Shown here: one piece after another, positions 6,992 through 14,058 of the stretch | How the letters are laid out: every line of letters begins with the position of its first letter | Position numbering within the stretch: position 1 is the stretch's first letter | Assembly: GCA_900541065.1 (NCBI GenBank) | Contig: UQIE01000032.1 | Location: 1-16,445, forward strand | From: an uncultured Collinsella sp. | GTDB lineage: Bacteria; Actinomycetota; Coriobacteriia; Coriobacteriales; Coriobacteriaceae | Reading direction: 5' to 3' | DNA length: 16,445 bases | Notes under the pieces: generated by a model | What the model saw: the letters and a program-made list of their open reading frames with translations, nothing else | The model's database searches: none | What the model was told of the DNA's origin: nothing | Translations under genes and position numbers: made by a program

Positions 6992-7021
6992 AGCTCGTCG
7001 GCCTAGCCGGCGAGCTTTTTT
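6992..7021 (+). terminator. Intrinsic terminator of the tRNA gene
   Basis: AGCTCGTCGGC at 6992-7002 pairs over 11 bases with GCCGGCGAGCT at 7006-7016 (one T-G wobble), with a CTA loop, followed by six T. A textbook rho-independent terminator 9 nt after the tRNA. Confidence 0.93.
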
Positions 7022-7070
7022 GTTATTCCGGGACTGTGTTTTCGGTCCAATTCTCGGCCTCTCAAACAAA

Positions 7071-7368
7071 ATCTCGATCTGTAACATCTAGACCCGATTT
7101 GGGCGGCTTGGTGTTACAGATCGAGATATACCGGTGGGTTGGGTCGTGTTTGTCTAAATCTGTAACACGAGGGACGGTTTTTGCCGAGTAACCGTTACAG
7201 ATTGAGATTTTCTAGCAGGCGGGTTTGGTTTGTCTCGATCTGTAACAGATAGGGGCCAAAAGTGGGCCTAGCTGTTACAGATCTAGATTGTTGAGGATGG
7301 GCCGAGAGGAATGTCTCGATCTGTAACAGTAAGACCCGGTTTTGCCGCGTAACTGTTACAGATTGAGA
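7071..7368. repeat. Array of eight 16-nt elements in alternating orientation, 40-nt period
   Basis: The element TCTCGATCTGTAACAG and its reverse complement alternate eight times. Approximate positions: forward at 7072-7087, 7153-7167, 7233-7248 and 7314-7329; reverse at 7112-7127, 7193-7207, 7272-7287 and 7353-7368. Centres lie 39-41 nt apart throughout, so the whole can be read as four hairpins with a unit of about 81 nt. The 16-mers are nearly identical (core ATCTGTAAC). The 23-26-nt stretches between them have diverged but still resemble each other in alternate positions (compare GACCCGGTTTTGCCGCGTAA at 7333-7352 with GGACGGTTTTTGCCGAGTAA around 7172-7191). This argues for tandem duplication rather than CRISPR. 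The array fills most of the gene-free interval from 7022 to 7522; no reading frame in it is convincing. Confidence 0.93.
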
Positions 7369-7440
7369 TAAACCGGCGGGCAAACCGACGGGCCGCTCTG
7401 CCCCATCCACCTGCTGCCACCTGATATTCGCCGATTTCCG

Positions 7441-7470
7441 TTGCGCTGCTGTATTCCCATGCCATATCCT
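7441..7470 (+). promoter_or_regulatory. Candidate promoter of the OYE-family gene
   Basis: TTGCGC at 7441-7446 and TATCCT at 7465-7470 are separated by 18 bp, placing a start near 7477 and a leader of about 45 nt. Weak consensus match, but it is the best pair between the repeat array and the gene. Confidence 0.3.
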
Positions 7471-7522
7471 CTAGATAACTACGCGGCATCATCGCCGCCG
7501 CGCCTACAAGAGAGGAATGTCC

Positions 7523-9553
7523 ATGACCACACCTGCATCCAAGCTGCTCCAGCCCATTACGGTTGGCCCCCTTGAGCTCAAGAACCGCATTATGTTTCCG
7601 CCGCTGACCACCGGCTACGAGGAGCGTGACGGTTCCATCGGCGAGCGCAGCCTGGCTTTTTACGAGCGCTTGGCCCGTGGCGGCGTGAGCTACATCGTCA
7701 TCGGCGACGTCGCTCCCGTCATGACCGCAAGCCCCACGCCCAAGCTGGCAACCGACGCCCAGATCCCCACGTTTAAGGCGCTGGCCGACGCCGTCCACAA
7801 GCACGGCGCCAAGGTCGCGCTGCAGCTGTTCCACCCCGAGTACGATGTGCCCGGTGTCGGCCGCATGGTCATGGGATCCATGGCCGCCGCCAAGGCCGCG
7901 CAGGAGGCCAAGGCCGCCGGCGACGAGGAGACCTTTGCCGCCAAGATGGCCGAGTCCAACGAGATCCGCAACCAGGCCTACGCCAAGCTGCACCACGACA
8001 TGCAGCACTTTGTGAACGAGGCGAGTGTGGAGCAGCTCACCCAGATCAAGGAGGCTATCGCCGCCTCGGCCGCTCGCGCGCAGCAGGCCGGGATCGATGC
8101 CATCGAGGTCCACGGCGACCGCCTGGTAGGTTCGCTGTGCTCGGCCATCCTCAACCAGCGCACCGACGAGTACGGTGGTTCGTTCGAGAACCGCGTTCGC
8201 TACGCGCTGGAGGTCGTCGCTGCCATTAAGGAAGCCGCGCCGCAGCTGATGGTGGAGTACAAGCTCCCCGTGATCATGGAGAACCCCGATGGCACGCCGC
8301 GCGGCAAGGGTGGCTTGCAGCCCGACGAGGCATGCGGGTTCGCCAAGCTGCTCGAGGGTGCGGGCATCGACATGATCCAGGTCGCACAGGCAAACCACAC
8401 CGGCAACATGGGCGACACCATTCCGCCCATGGGCGCCATGCCCTACAACTGGACGCTGCCCGTGGCCGAGCGCGTCAAGGCCCTGGTCTCCGTGCCGGTG
8501 GCAACCGTCGGCCGCGTTGTCTCGGTTGAGGCCGGCGAGAAGATTCTGGAAGACGGCGCCGCCGACATCATCGCCTATGGCCGCTCGCTCATGTGCGACC
8601 CCGACATTGCGCTGAAGGCCGCCACGGGTGAGCCCATCCGCGAGTGCCTCAACTGCAACAAGGGCTGCGTCGATGCGATTCAAAACCGCAAGTACATCTC
8701 GTGCGTGCTCAATGCCGAGAACGGCGATGAGGCAACCATCGCCATTAAGCCGGGCGAGGGCGACAAGAAGATCGCCGTGGTGGGCGGCGGCATCGCCGGT
8801 CTGGAGGCCGCGCGCGTGGCGGCCAAGCGCGGCTACGACGTGACCGTCTACGAGGCGAGCGATCATCTGGGCGGCCAGATTGTGCTGGCGGCCGCGCCTC
8901 CGCGCAAGGACGAGATCATGCGCTCGGTCGAGTACTACGAGAAGATTCTGCCCGGCCTGGGCGTGAAGGTCGAGCTCAACCATGCCGCTACCGCTGAGGA
9001 CCTCAACGCCGCCGACGCTGCGATTGTGGCCGTGGGCGCACACGACGTGGTCATCCCCGTTCCGGGTGCCGATTCGGAGAAGGTCGTCTCGAGCTGGGAC
9101 GTGCTGGCCGGCAAGGTGGAGCTCAGCGGCCGCGTCGCCGTCATTGGCGGCGGCCTGGTGGGCACCGAGACTGCCGAGTACCTGCTGCAGCACGGCTGCG
9201 AGGTGGCGATCGTGGAGATGCTCGACAAGATTGCCGCGGGCGAGTCCGAGACCATTCTGCCGCTGATTATGAGCGACTTTGCAGAGCACAACGTGGAGCA
9301 GCATGTTAAGACCCGCCTGACCGCCATTACCGACGAGGGCGTGGAGGCTGTTCGCACCACCGAGGACGGCGCCGAGGAGCCGGTGAAGATCGCCTGCGAT
9401 TACGTGGTGATGGCCGTGGGCTCCAAGGCCAACGCGTTTGACCTGGATGGCGTGACGGTGCCCGTGACCTGCGTGGGCGACTGCTCGGGTGAGCGCACCG
9501 CCGACATTGCGAGCGCCATTCGCACGGCGTATCACGCGGCCAACGAGCTGTAG
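7523..9553 (+). CDS. OYE-family Fe-S flavoprotein (2,4-dienoyl-CoA / 2-enoate reductase type)
   Basis: A 676-residue three-part oxidoreductase of the FadH/enoate-reductase/BaiCD superfamily, which uses FMN, a [4Fe-4S] cluster and FAD with NAD(P)H to reduce activated C=C bonds. Residues 1-365 form the OYE barrel: PITVGPLELKNRIMFPPLTT at 11-30, QLFHP at 101-105, EVHGDR at 195-200, NQRTDEYGGSFENR at 211-224, and the FMN-binding VGR and YGRSLMCDP near 329-331 and 352-360. Cys375, Cys378, Cys382 and Cys394 (CLNCNKGC...C) bind the cluster. KIAVVGGGIAGLEAA at 416-430 binds FAD, and RVAVIGGGLVGTETAEY at 537-553 is the second dinucleotide site. An Ala/Lys-rich segment at about 115-160 replaces the usual loop. 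The second histidine of the OYE HxxH/N pair is Arg200. The start at ATG 7523 is chosen because AGAGG (7511-7515) is well spaced; ATG 7517 is too close. The gene is monocistronic. Substrate is unknown: unsaturated acids, acyl-CoAs, steroids and bile-acid intermediates are all possible for this family. Confidence 0.88.
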   Translation: MTTPASKLLQPITVGPLELKNRIMFPPLTTGYEERDGSIGERSLAFYERLARGGVSYIVIGDVAPVMTASPTPKLATDAQIPTFKALADAVHKHGAKVALQLFHPEYDVPGVGRMVMGSMAAAKAAQEAKAAGDEETFAAKMAESNEIRNQAYAKLHHDMQHFVNEASVEQLTQIKEAIAASAARAQQAGIDAIEVHGDRLVGSLCSAILNQRTDEYGGSFENRVRYALEVVAAIKEAAPQLMVEYKLPVIMENPDGTPRGKGGLQPDEACGFAKLLEGAGIDMIQVAQANHTGNMGDTIPPMGAMPYNWTLPVAERVKALVSVPVATVGRVVSVEAGEKILEDGAADIIAYGRSLMCDPDIALKAATGEPIRECLNCNKGCVDAIQNRKYISCVLNAENGDEATIAIKPGEGDKKIAVVGGGIAGLEAARVAAKRGYDVTVYEASDHLGGQIVLAAAPPRKDEIMRSVEYYEKILPGLGVKVELNHAATAEDLNAADAAIVAVGAHDVVIPVPGADSEKVVSSWDVLAGKVELSGRVAVIGGGLVGTETAEYLLQHGCEVAIVEMLDKIAAGESETILPLIMSDFAEHNVEQHVKTRLTAITDEGVEAVRTTEDGAEEPVKIACDYVVMAVGSKANAFDLDGVTVPVTCVGDCSGERTADIASAIRTAYHAANEL

Positions 9554-9628
9554 TTGAACATCGCGGCCAGGCGGGGCGGTAGCACGGATCCGTCTCGCCC
9601 GGCTGTGTCCCGTCGGGTGTCAACCGGT

Positions 9629-9664
9629 GCGGGGCCTGCAAGCGCAGCAGGTCCCGCCCTTTTT
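9629..9664 (+). terminator. Intrinsic terminator of the OYE-family gene
   Basis: GCGGGGCCTGC at 9629-9639 pairs with GCAGGTCCCGC at 9647-9657 (one G-T wobble) across a 7-nt loop, followed by CC and TTTTT (9660-9664). It lies 75 bp after the stop codon. Confidence 0.88.
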
Positions 9665-9993
9665 GTTTTGCTCCGATGAATGGCAATGCGCGGTAATCAT
9701 GAGGAGTGAGGACGTCTACTACCTTGCAGATCACTCAAAAATATTGGGGGAGGGGTTAATAACTATATCCTCTATACCAAAGGACATAAAGAGATGCCAA
9801 TTTTGTTGACAAGCGAATGACGATTAGCTGCGAGTCAGCTACCAGCGTAAATAATCGATAAAGAAATGTCGTAATTTGGTGCCAAATGCCCAGATAACGC
9901 CGCGTCTATTTTAATTAACTGCTTTGAGCAAACAGTAAAATGCTACTATCTAACTTGCACGTAAGAAAGCAGATTAACGGCTAAGGCTAAGAA
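9665..9993. other. AT-rich intergenic region upstream of the HTH gene
   Basis: This 330-nt stretch is much richer in A and T than its surroundings and holds no convincing gene. Visible signals are TTGACA at 9806-9811 (a perfect -35 hexamer without a matching -10 at 16-18 bp), the inverted repeat TAGCTG-CGAGT-CAGCTA at 9825-9841, the inverted repeat ATTTGG-TG-CCAAAT at 9874-9887, TTAATTAA near 9911-9918, and an extended -10 TGCTACTAT at 9941-9949 about 45 nt before the HTH start. The last is the best promoter candidate. The two inverted repeats could be operators. Confidence 0.4.
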
Positions 9994-10398
9994 GTGGCAG
10001 GTATGTCGGAAGCAACTAGGACTCGCACGCATGCGCCCGAGGTTAGGCAGCGCGCCGTCGAGATCCTCCAAGAGGGGGTCGGTCATCGCGCTCTCGCCGC
10101 GGAGCTTGGCATTCCCCAGGCCACGGCTCGTCAGTGGGCCCGCGCGTATGCCGTGGGCGGTGCCGACGCCGTTCTCAATGCCGGTTCGCATCATCACACC
10201 TATTCGTACGACGTAAAGCTCGCTGTGGTTAAGGACCGTCTGGAAAACGGCTTGACGGTTCGCGAGGCCATGATCAAGCACAAGATTCCCAGCGAGTCTT
10301 CGGTCAAGGCTTGGTGCCGTCAGTACCGCGAGAGCGGTGAGTCCGCACTGGTCGATAAGCCGCGCGGTCGCAAGCCGCGCGTTAAAAAGGCGGAATAG
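9994..10398 (+). CDS. Double helix-turn-helix protein, IS3-type transposase subunit A-like, orphan
   Basis: A 134-residue basic protein with two HTH units. The first spans about 15-60 (EVRQRAVEILQEG, then LAAELGIPQATARQWARAY). The second spans about 70-115 (DVKLAVVKDRLENGLTVREA, then KIPSESSVKAWCRQYRESG), followed by ALVDKPRGRKPRVKK. This two-HTH layout and the basic 'KPRGRKP' tail are characteristic of OrfA of IS3/IS150-type transposases. No OrfB with a DDE integrase core follows and no terminal inverted repeats were found, so it is either a remnant or a domesticated DNA-binding protein. The start is GTG 9994, with AAGG at 9983-9986 spaced 7 bases; ATG 10003, three codons on, is the alternative. 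It has its own terminator and lies directly upstream of the hydrogenase operon in the same direction, but a regulatory link is only a guess. Confidence 0.8.
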   Translation: MAGMSEATRTRTHAPEVRQRAVEILQEGVGHRALAAELGIPQATARQWARAYAVGGADAVLNAGSHHHTYSYDVKLAVVKDRLENGLTVREAMIKHKIPSESSVKAWCRQYRESGESALVDKPRGRKPRVKKAE

Positions 10399-10410
10399 CA
10401 AACGGGATGG

Positions 10411-10433
10411 TGCGCCCACAGGGGCGCATTTTT
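10411..10433 (+). terminator. Intrinsic terminator of the HTH gene
   Basis: TGCGCCC at 10411-10417 and GGGCGCA at 10422-10428 form a perfect 7-bp stem with an ACAG loop, followed by TTTTT. It separates the HTH gene from the hydrogenase operon. Confidence 0.88.
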
Positions 10434-10491
10434 CTTGCCGCCTCTCTGCTCCAAAGCGGACGTGCCCTTGCCCCGTACGCCTAAAACTCCC

Positions 10492-10550
10492 CAATTGACC
10501 GAAAACCTGCCGCCGCTACTCCTCAATTGAGCTATAACGTTAAACAATTG
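10492..10550 (+). promoter_or_regulatory. Candidate control region of the ech operon
   Basis: The 145 nt between the HTH terminator and the first ech gene contain three CAATTG palindromes at 10492-10497, 10524-10529 and 10545-10550. TTGACC at 10495-10500 is a good -35 but its partner 16 bp on is only TACTCC (10517-10522). TATAAC at 10533-10538 is a good -10 without a good -35. The true start is therefore undecided, and the CAATTG copies are possible operator half-sites. Confidence 0.3.
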
Positions 10551-10578
10551 CAGCGTTTTTGCATGGGGGAGTGATGGT

Positions 10579-13461
10579 ATGACGCTACTGTATTTCCTTA
10601 CCCTGTTTCCGCTGGTACCGGCGCTGGGCATGCTGCTCGTGCGCGGTGACCGCGCCCGCGATGCGGTGGGGCTCATAGGTTCCGGCATTATTATGGCGGT
10701 GACAGTTGTAGTCGCCGTCATGTTTTTTGGCACGGGTCCGCAGAGCTTTGAGGTCGCCCCCGGCACCTCGCACGTGCTCTCGATCATCAGCTCCGTCATC
10801 GATGTCATCCTGTGCGCCGTCATCCTGTACAACGCGTACAAATATAGGAACGCGCTCACCACGGTGCTCGGCATCGTCCAGCTGGTGGGCTCGCTCGCCT
10901 TTGCAGCCATGACGCTGCCCGCGGCCGAAGCCGTCATCGCAACGCCGCTCTACCTGGACTACATGAGCGTGATCATGGTCCTCGCCGTCGGCATCGTCGG
11001 CAGCCTAATCTGCGTGTATGCCCTGGGCTACATGAAGGACTTCCAGGCCCACGACGAGCACGAGGCCGCGCTGCGCGGGCAGACCGCGCCCGACCGTCGC
11101 CCGCAGTTCCTGGCGCTTATGTTCCTGTTCCTCTCGGCCATGTTCGTCATCGTGACGAGCGACAACCTTGAGTGGCTGTTCTGCGGCTGGGAAATCACCA
11201 CCGTGTGCTCGTTCCTTATGATTGGCTACACGCGCACGCCCGAGGCCATCAAAAACGCCTTCACCCAGATCATTCTCAACATGCTGGGCGGTATCGCGTT
11301 TTTGATCGGACTCATGTATCTGCACGTTAACGGCATGCCGCTGACCATCTCGGGCATGATCGAGCTTTCCGGCGCCGGAACCGCGCAATCCGCGCTGCTG
11401 GTGATGCCGGTCATCCTGCTGTCGCTCGCCGCACTCACCAAGGCCGCACAGATGCCGTTCCACACTTGGCTGTTGGGTGCCATGGTTGCCCCCACGCCCA
11501 CGAGCGCCCTGCTGCACTCGTCAACCATGGTCAAAGCCGGCGTGTTCCTGATGGTCAAGCTCAGCCCGCTCTATGCCATCTATCCCGTGACCGGCTTTAT
11601 GGTCACGAGTGTGGGTGCCATCACGTTTTTGCTCGCTGCCCTCATGGCCATCTCGCAGAGCAACGCCAAACGCGTGCTCGCGTACTCCACCATTTCCAAC
11701 CTGGGCCTCATCAGTGCCTGCTTGGGTGTCGGCGCGCCCGAGGCCGTATGGGCGGCCATCTTCCTGATCCTGTTCCACACGGTGGCCAAGTCGCTGCTGT
11801 TCCTGTGCGTGGGCACGGCCGAGCATCATATCGGCAGCCGCAATATCGAGGACATGGACGGTATGTTCAGCCGCATGCCGCACCTGACGCGCCTGATGAT
11901 GCTGGGCATCATGGGCATGTTTGTGGCACCGTTTGGCATGCTCGTGTCCAAGTGGGGCGCTCTGGTGGCGTTCGCGCAGACCGGCAACGTGCTCATGATC
12001 ATGGTACTTGCCTTTGGCTCGGCCGCGACCTTCTTCTTCTGGGGCAAGTGGCTTGCCAAGCTTTCGGGCGTCGACCCCACGGCTCAAAACGTTGAGGTCA
12101 ATGTCCATAAGACCGAATGGATGGCCCTCAACACCATCGCCGCGCTGCTGATTCTGTGCTGCGTGGCGTTCCCGGTTATCTCGAGCGGTCTGGTGTCGCC
12201 TTACTTGGCCATGGTGTTTGGCCGCGTGCCGTACGTTATTGGCAAGGACGCCATGTACCTGATGGTGGTTATCGTGGCGTTTATCGCCGTGGTGCTGCTG
12301 ACTTCATTCCGCGTGAGCAACAAACCGCACGTCAACGTGTACCTTTCGGGCGTGGGGACCGACAAATATCGCCATTTCCGCGGCTCGATGGGACACGAGG
12401 TGAAGGCCGAAAAGCGCAATTGGTACTCGGAGGACGCCCTTGGCGAGAAGCGTATTGGCCCCGCGGGTAGCGTCGTGTGCTGCAGCATTATCTTGTTTGC
12501 GCTGCTGTGTTGCGCGTGGATTGGGCCCGAGCGACTTGCCATGAGTGCGCCCTCGGTGCTGCGCGGCAAGTATTTTGAAGGTTCGGGCGTCGTGGGCATT
12601 TTTATTGGCACCGTGGCATTTGCCTTACTGGCGCCGCTTGTGGGCGGCCTGATCGACGGCATCGATCGCAAGCTGTCCGCCCGCATGCAGGGCCGCGTGG
12701 GGCCGCGCCTGCTGCAACCCTTCTACGATGTTGCCAAGCTCCTGCGCAAAGCCCCCGCCAGCGTAAACACCATGGACGATACCTACATGGCGTGTGCGCT
12801 CATCTTTACCGTCGTGGGCGGCGGCATCTTTGTGTCGGGCTCCAACACGCTGCTGTGCGCTTTTATGGTGACGCTCGCCGCGATCTTTGTAGTGCTGGCG
12901 TCCGCCTCGACGCAAAGCCCGTTTGCGCAGGTCGGTGCCGACCGCGAGCTGCTGCAGGTTATGAGCTACGAGCCCGCCGTTCTGCTGATGAGCGTGGGCC
13001 TGTACCTTGCCACCGATAGCTTCGACTCCATCGCCGTGACGGGGCAGTCGGCCCCCATCATCGTGTACAGCGCGCCCATTTTCCTCGCGCTGCTCGCGGT
13101 GCTCACCATCAAGCTGCGCAAGTCGCCGTTTGACCTTTCGTACTCGCATCACGCGCATCAGGAGATCGTCCAGGGCGTCGCCACCGAGATGAGCGGCGGC
13201 ACGCTGGCCAAGATGACCCTTATGCACTGGTGCGAGACCGTGCTGTTTTTGATGTGGGTGGGCATGTTCTTTGTTTGGGACAACCCGGTGAGCTGGGTCG
13301 TAGCCCTGGTCGTGATGGCTGCGACGTATTTTGTCGAGGTGCTGATCGACAACACCTTCGCACGCAGCACCTGGCGCAGCTGCTTTAGGCTCGGATGGGG
13401 CGTGGCGCTGGTGTTTGGCCTGCTCAACCTTATGCCCATCCTCGTCGACGTTTTTATTTAG
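10579..13461 (+). CDS. echA: Ech hydrogenase membrane subunits EchA and EchB fused
   Basis: A 960-residue integral membrane protein that joins two normally separate hydrogenase subunits. Residues about 1-625 are EchA, a NuoL/MrpA-like antiporter module with many membrane helices. Its ion-path residues are WLFCGWEITT (Glu205), LTKAAQMPFHTWL (Lys288, His295), ALLHSSTMVKAGVFL (His313, Lys319) and FHTVAKSLLFL (Lys404). Residues about 668-960 are EchB, a NuoH-like subunit, with its first helix near 670-692, RMQGRVGPRLLQPFYDVAK at 702-720, GADRELLQVMSYEPA at 786-800 and KLRKSPFDLSYSHHAHQE at 845-862. A further hydrophobic helix at about 629-648 links the two. The usual sizes (about 640 and 290 residues) add up to the observed length. 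ATG 12541 inside the linker has no ribosome site, so separate translation of EchB is unlikely. The start at 10579 has GGGGGAG at 10565-10571. It is the first gene of the operon; EchA and EchB carry the ion translocation driven by ferredoxin-dependent H2 evolution. Confidence 0.92.
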   Translation: MTLLYFLTLFPLVPALGMLLVRGDRARDAVGLIGSGIIMAVTVVVAVMFFGTGPQSFEVAPGTSHVLSIISSVIDVILCAVILYNAYKYRNALTTVLGIVQLVGSLAFAAMTLPAAEAVIATPLYLDYMSVIMVLAVGIVGSLICVYALGYMKDFQAHDEHEAALRGQTAPDRRPQFLALMFLFLSAMFVIVTSDNLEWLFCGWEITTVCSFLMIGYTRTPEAIKNAFTQIILNMLGGIAFLIGLMYLHVNGMPLTISGMIELSGAGTAQSALLVMPVILLSLAALTKAAQMPFHTWLLGAMVAPTPTSALLHSSTMVKAGVFLMVKLSPLYAIYPVTGFMVTSVGAITFLLAALMAISQSNAKRVLAYSTISNLGLISACLGVGAPEAVWAAIFLILFHTVAKSLLFLCVGTAEHHIGSRNIEDMDGMFSRMPHLTRLMMLGIMGMFVAPFGMLVSKWGALVAFAQTGNVLMIMVLAFGSAATFFFWGKWLAKLSGVDPTAQNVEVNVHKTEWMALNTIAALLILCCVAFPVISSGLVSPYLAMVFGRVPYVIGKDAMYLMVVIVAFIAVVLLTSFRVSNKPHVNVYLSGVGTDKYRHFRGSMGHEVKAEKRNWYSEDALGEKRIGPAGSVVCCSIILFALLCCAWIGPERLAMSAPSVLRGKYFEGSGVVGIFIGTVAFALLAPLVGGLIDGIDRKLSARMQGRVGPRLLQPFYDVAKLLRKAPASVNTMDDTYMACALIFTVVGGGIFVSGSNTLLCAFMVTLAAIFVVLASASTQSPFAQVGADRELLQVMSYEPAVLLMSVGLYLATDSFDSIAVTGQSAPIIVYSAPIFLALLAVLTIKLRKSPFDLSYSHHAHQEIVQGVATEMSGGTLAKMTLMHWCETVLFLMWVGMFFVWDNPVSWVVALVVMAATYFVEVLIDNTFARSTWRSCFRLGWGVALVFGLLNLMPILVDVFI

Positions 13462-13473
13462 GAGGCGGCATCC

Positions 13474-14058
13474 ATGGATCATAAAATGTCGCGCTCGCCG
13501 TGGGTTATTCATTACGACGGTTCGAGCTGCAACGGATGTGATATCGAGGTGCTGGCCTCGCTCACGCCGCTGTTCGATGCGGAGCGCTTTGGCGTGGTCA
13601 ACACCGGCAACCCCAAGCATGCGGATATCTTTTTGGTGACGGGGTCGGTCAATGCCCAGAACCTGCCTGTCGTGCGCCAGATCTACAACCAGATGCTCGA
13701 GCCCAAGTGTGTGGTGGCATGCGGTATCTGCGCGTGCTCGGGCGGCGTGTTTCGCGATGCCTATAACGTGATCGGCGGCGTGGACCGCGCGATTCCCGTG
13801 GATGTGTACGCGCCCGGGTGCGCCGTTCGCCCCGAGACGGTGATCGATGCCATCGTGGAGGCGTGCGGCATCCTGGATCAGAAGGAGGCCGTGATGCGTG
13901 CTGGCGGCGATCCGCTTACCGTGGGCGGCGCCGCTACCTGGGATGGTGGCGTTGAGCTGGGCGAGGGCGGGTTTGTGGCTGCGTCTGAGGCCGGCGACGC
14001 GCCTGCCGCTGGCGACGCACCTGCTGAGACGCCCGCCGCTGCAAAGGAGGCCGAGTAA
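13474..14058 (+). CDS. echC: Ech hydrogenase small subunit EchC (NuoB-like)
   Basis: A 194-residue small subunit that holds the [4Fe-4S] cluster next to the NiFe site, equivalent to the N2 cluster of complex I. The ligand set is visible: Cys19 and Cys22 (SSCNGCDIE), Cys86 in ACGICACSGGVF and Cys116 in VYAPGCAVRP. The conserved core ends near residue 140. Residues about 145-194 (13906-14055) form a Gly/Ala/Pro-rich acidic tail (GDAPAAGDAPAETP) that the usual 140-160-residue EchC lacks. The ribosome site GGAGG at 13461-13465 overlaps the stop of the preceding gene, indicating translational coupling. The stop overlaps the next start by one base. It acts on the cytoplasmic face of the membrane complex. 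Confidence 0.95.
   Translation: MDHKMSRSPWVIHYDGSSCNGCDIEVLASLTPLFDAERFGVVNTGNPKHADIFLVTGSVNAQNLPVVRQIYNQMLEPKCVVACGICACSGGVFRDAYNVIGGVDRAIPVDVYAPGCAVRPETVIDAIVEACGILDQKEAVMRAGGDPLTVGGAATWDGGVELGEGGFVAASEAGDAPAAGDAPAETPAAAKEAE

Noticed and set aside
6710..7087. N-terminal extension of pantothenate kinase
   Set aside because: It would read through the antisense of the tRNA gene; the family motif DxGNT begins six residues after the chosen start.
7071..7368. CRISPR array
   Set aside because: The repeats are only 16 nt, alternate in orientation, and the intervals between them are related to one another; no cas genes are nearby.
7283..9535. A 750-residue minus-strand reading frame opposite the OYE-family gene
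   Set aside because: It is the antisense of a clearly recognisable gene, runs into the repeat array, and is rich in His, Gly, Leu and Arg as expected from GC-rich antisense; no domain motifs.
9627..9809. A 60-residue reading frame in the AT-rich region
   Set aside because: It begins inside the terminator stem, lacks a ribosome site and shows no recognisable features.
9994..10398. Complete insertion sequence
   Set aside because: No OrfB/DDE gene, no terminal inverted repeats and no target duplication are seen around the double-HTH gene.
12625..13620. A 331-residue minus-strand reading frame
   Set aside because: Antisense of the EchB half and EchC; composition and lack of motifs mark it as a shadow.
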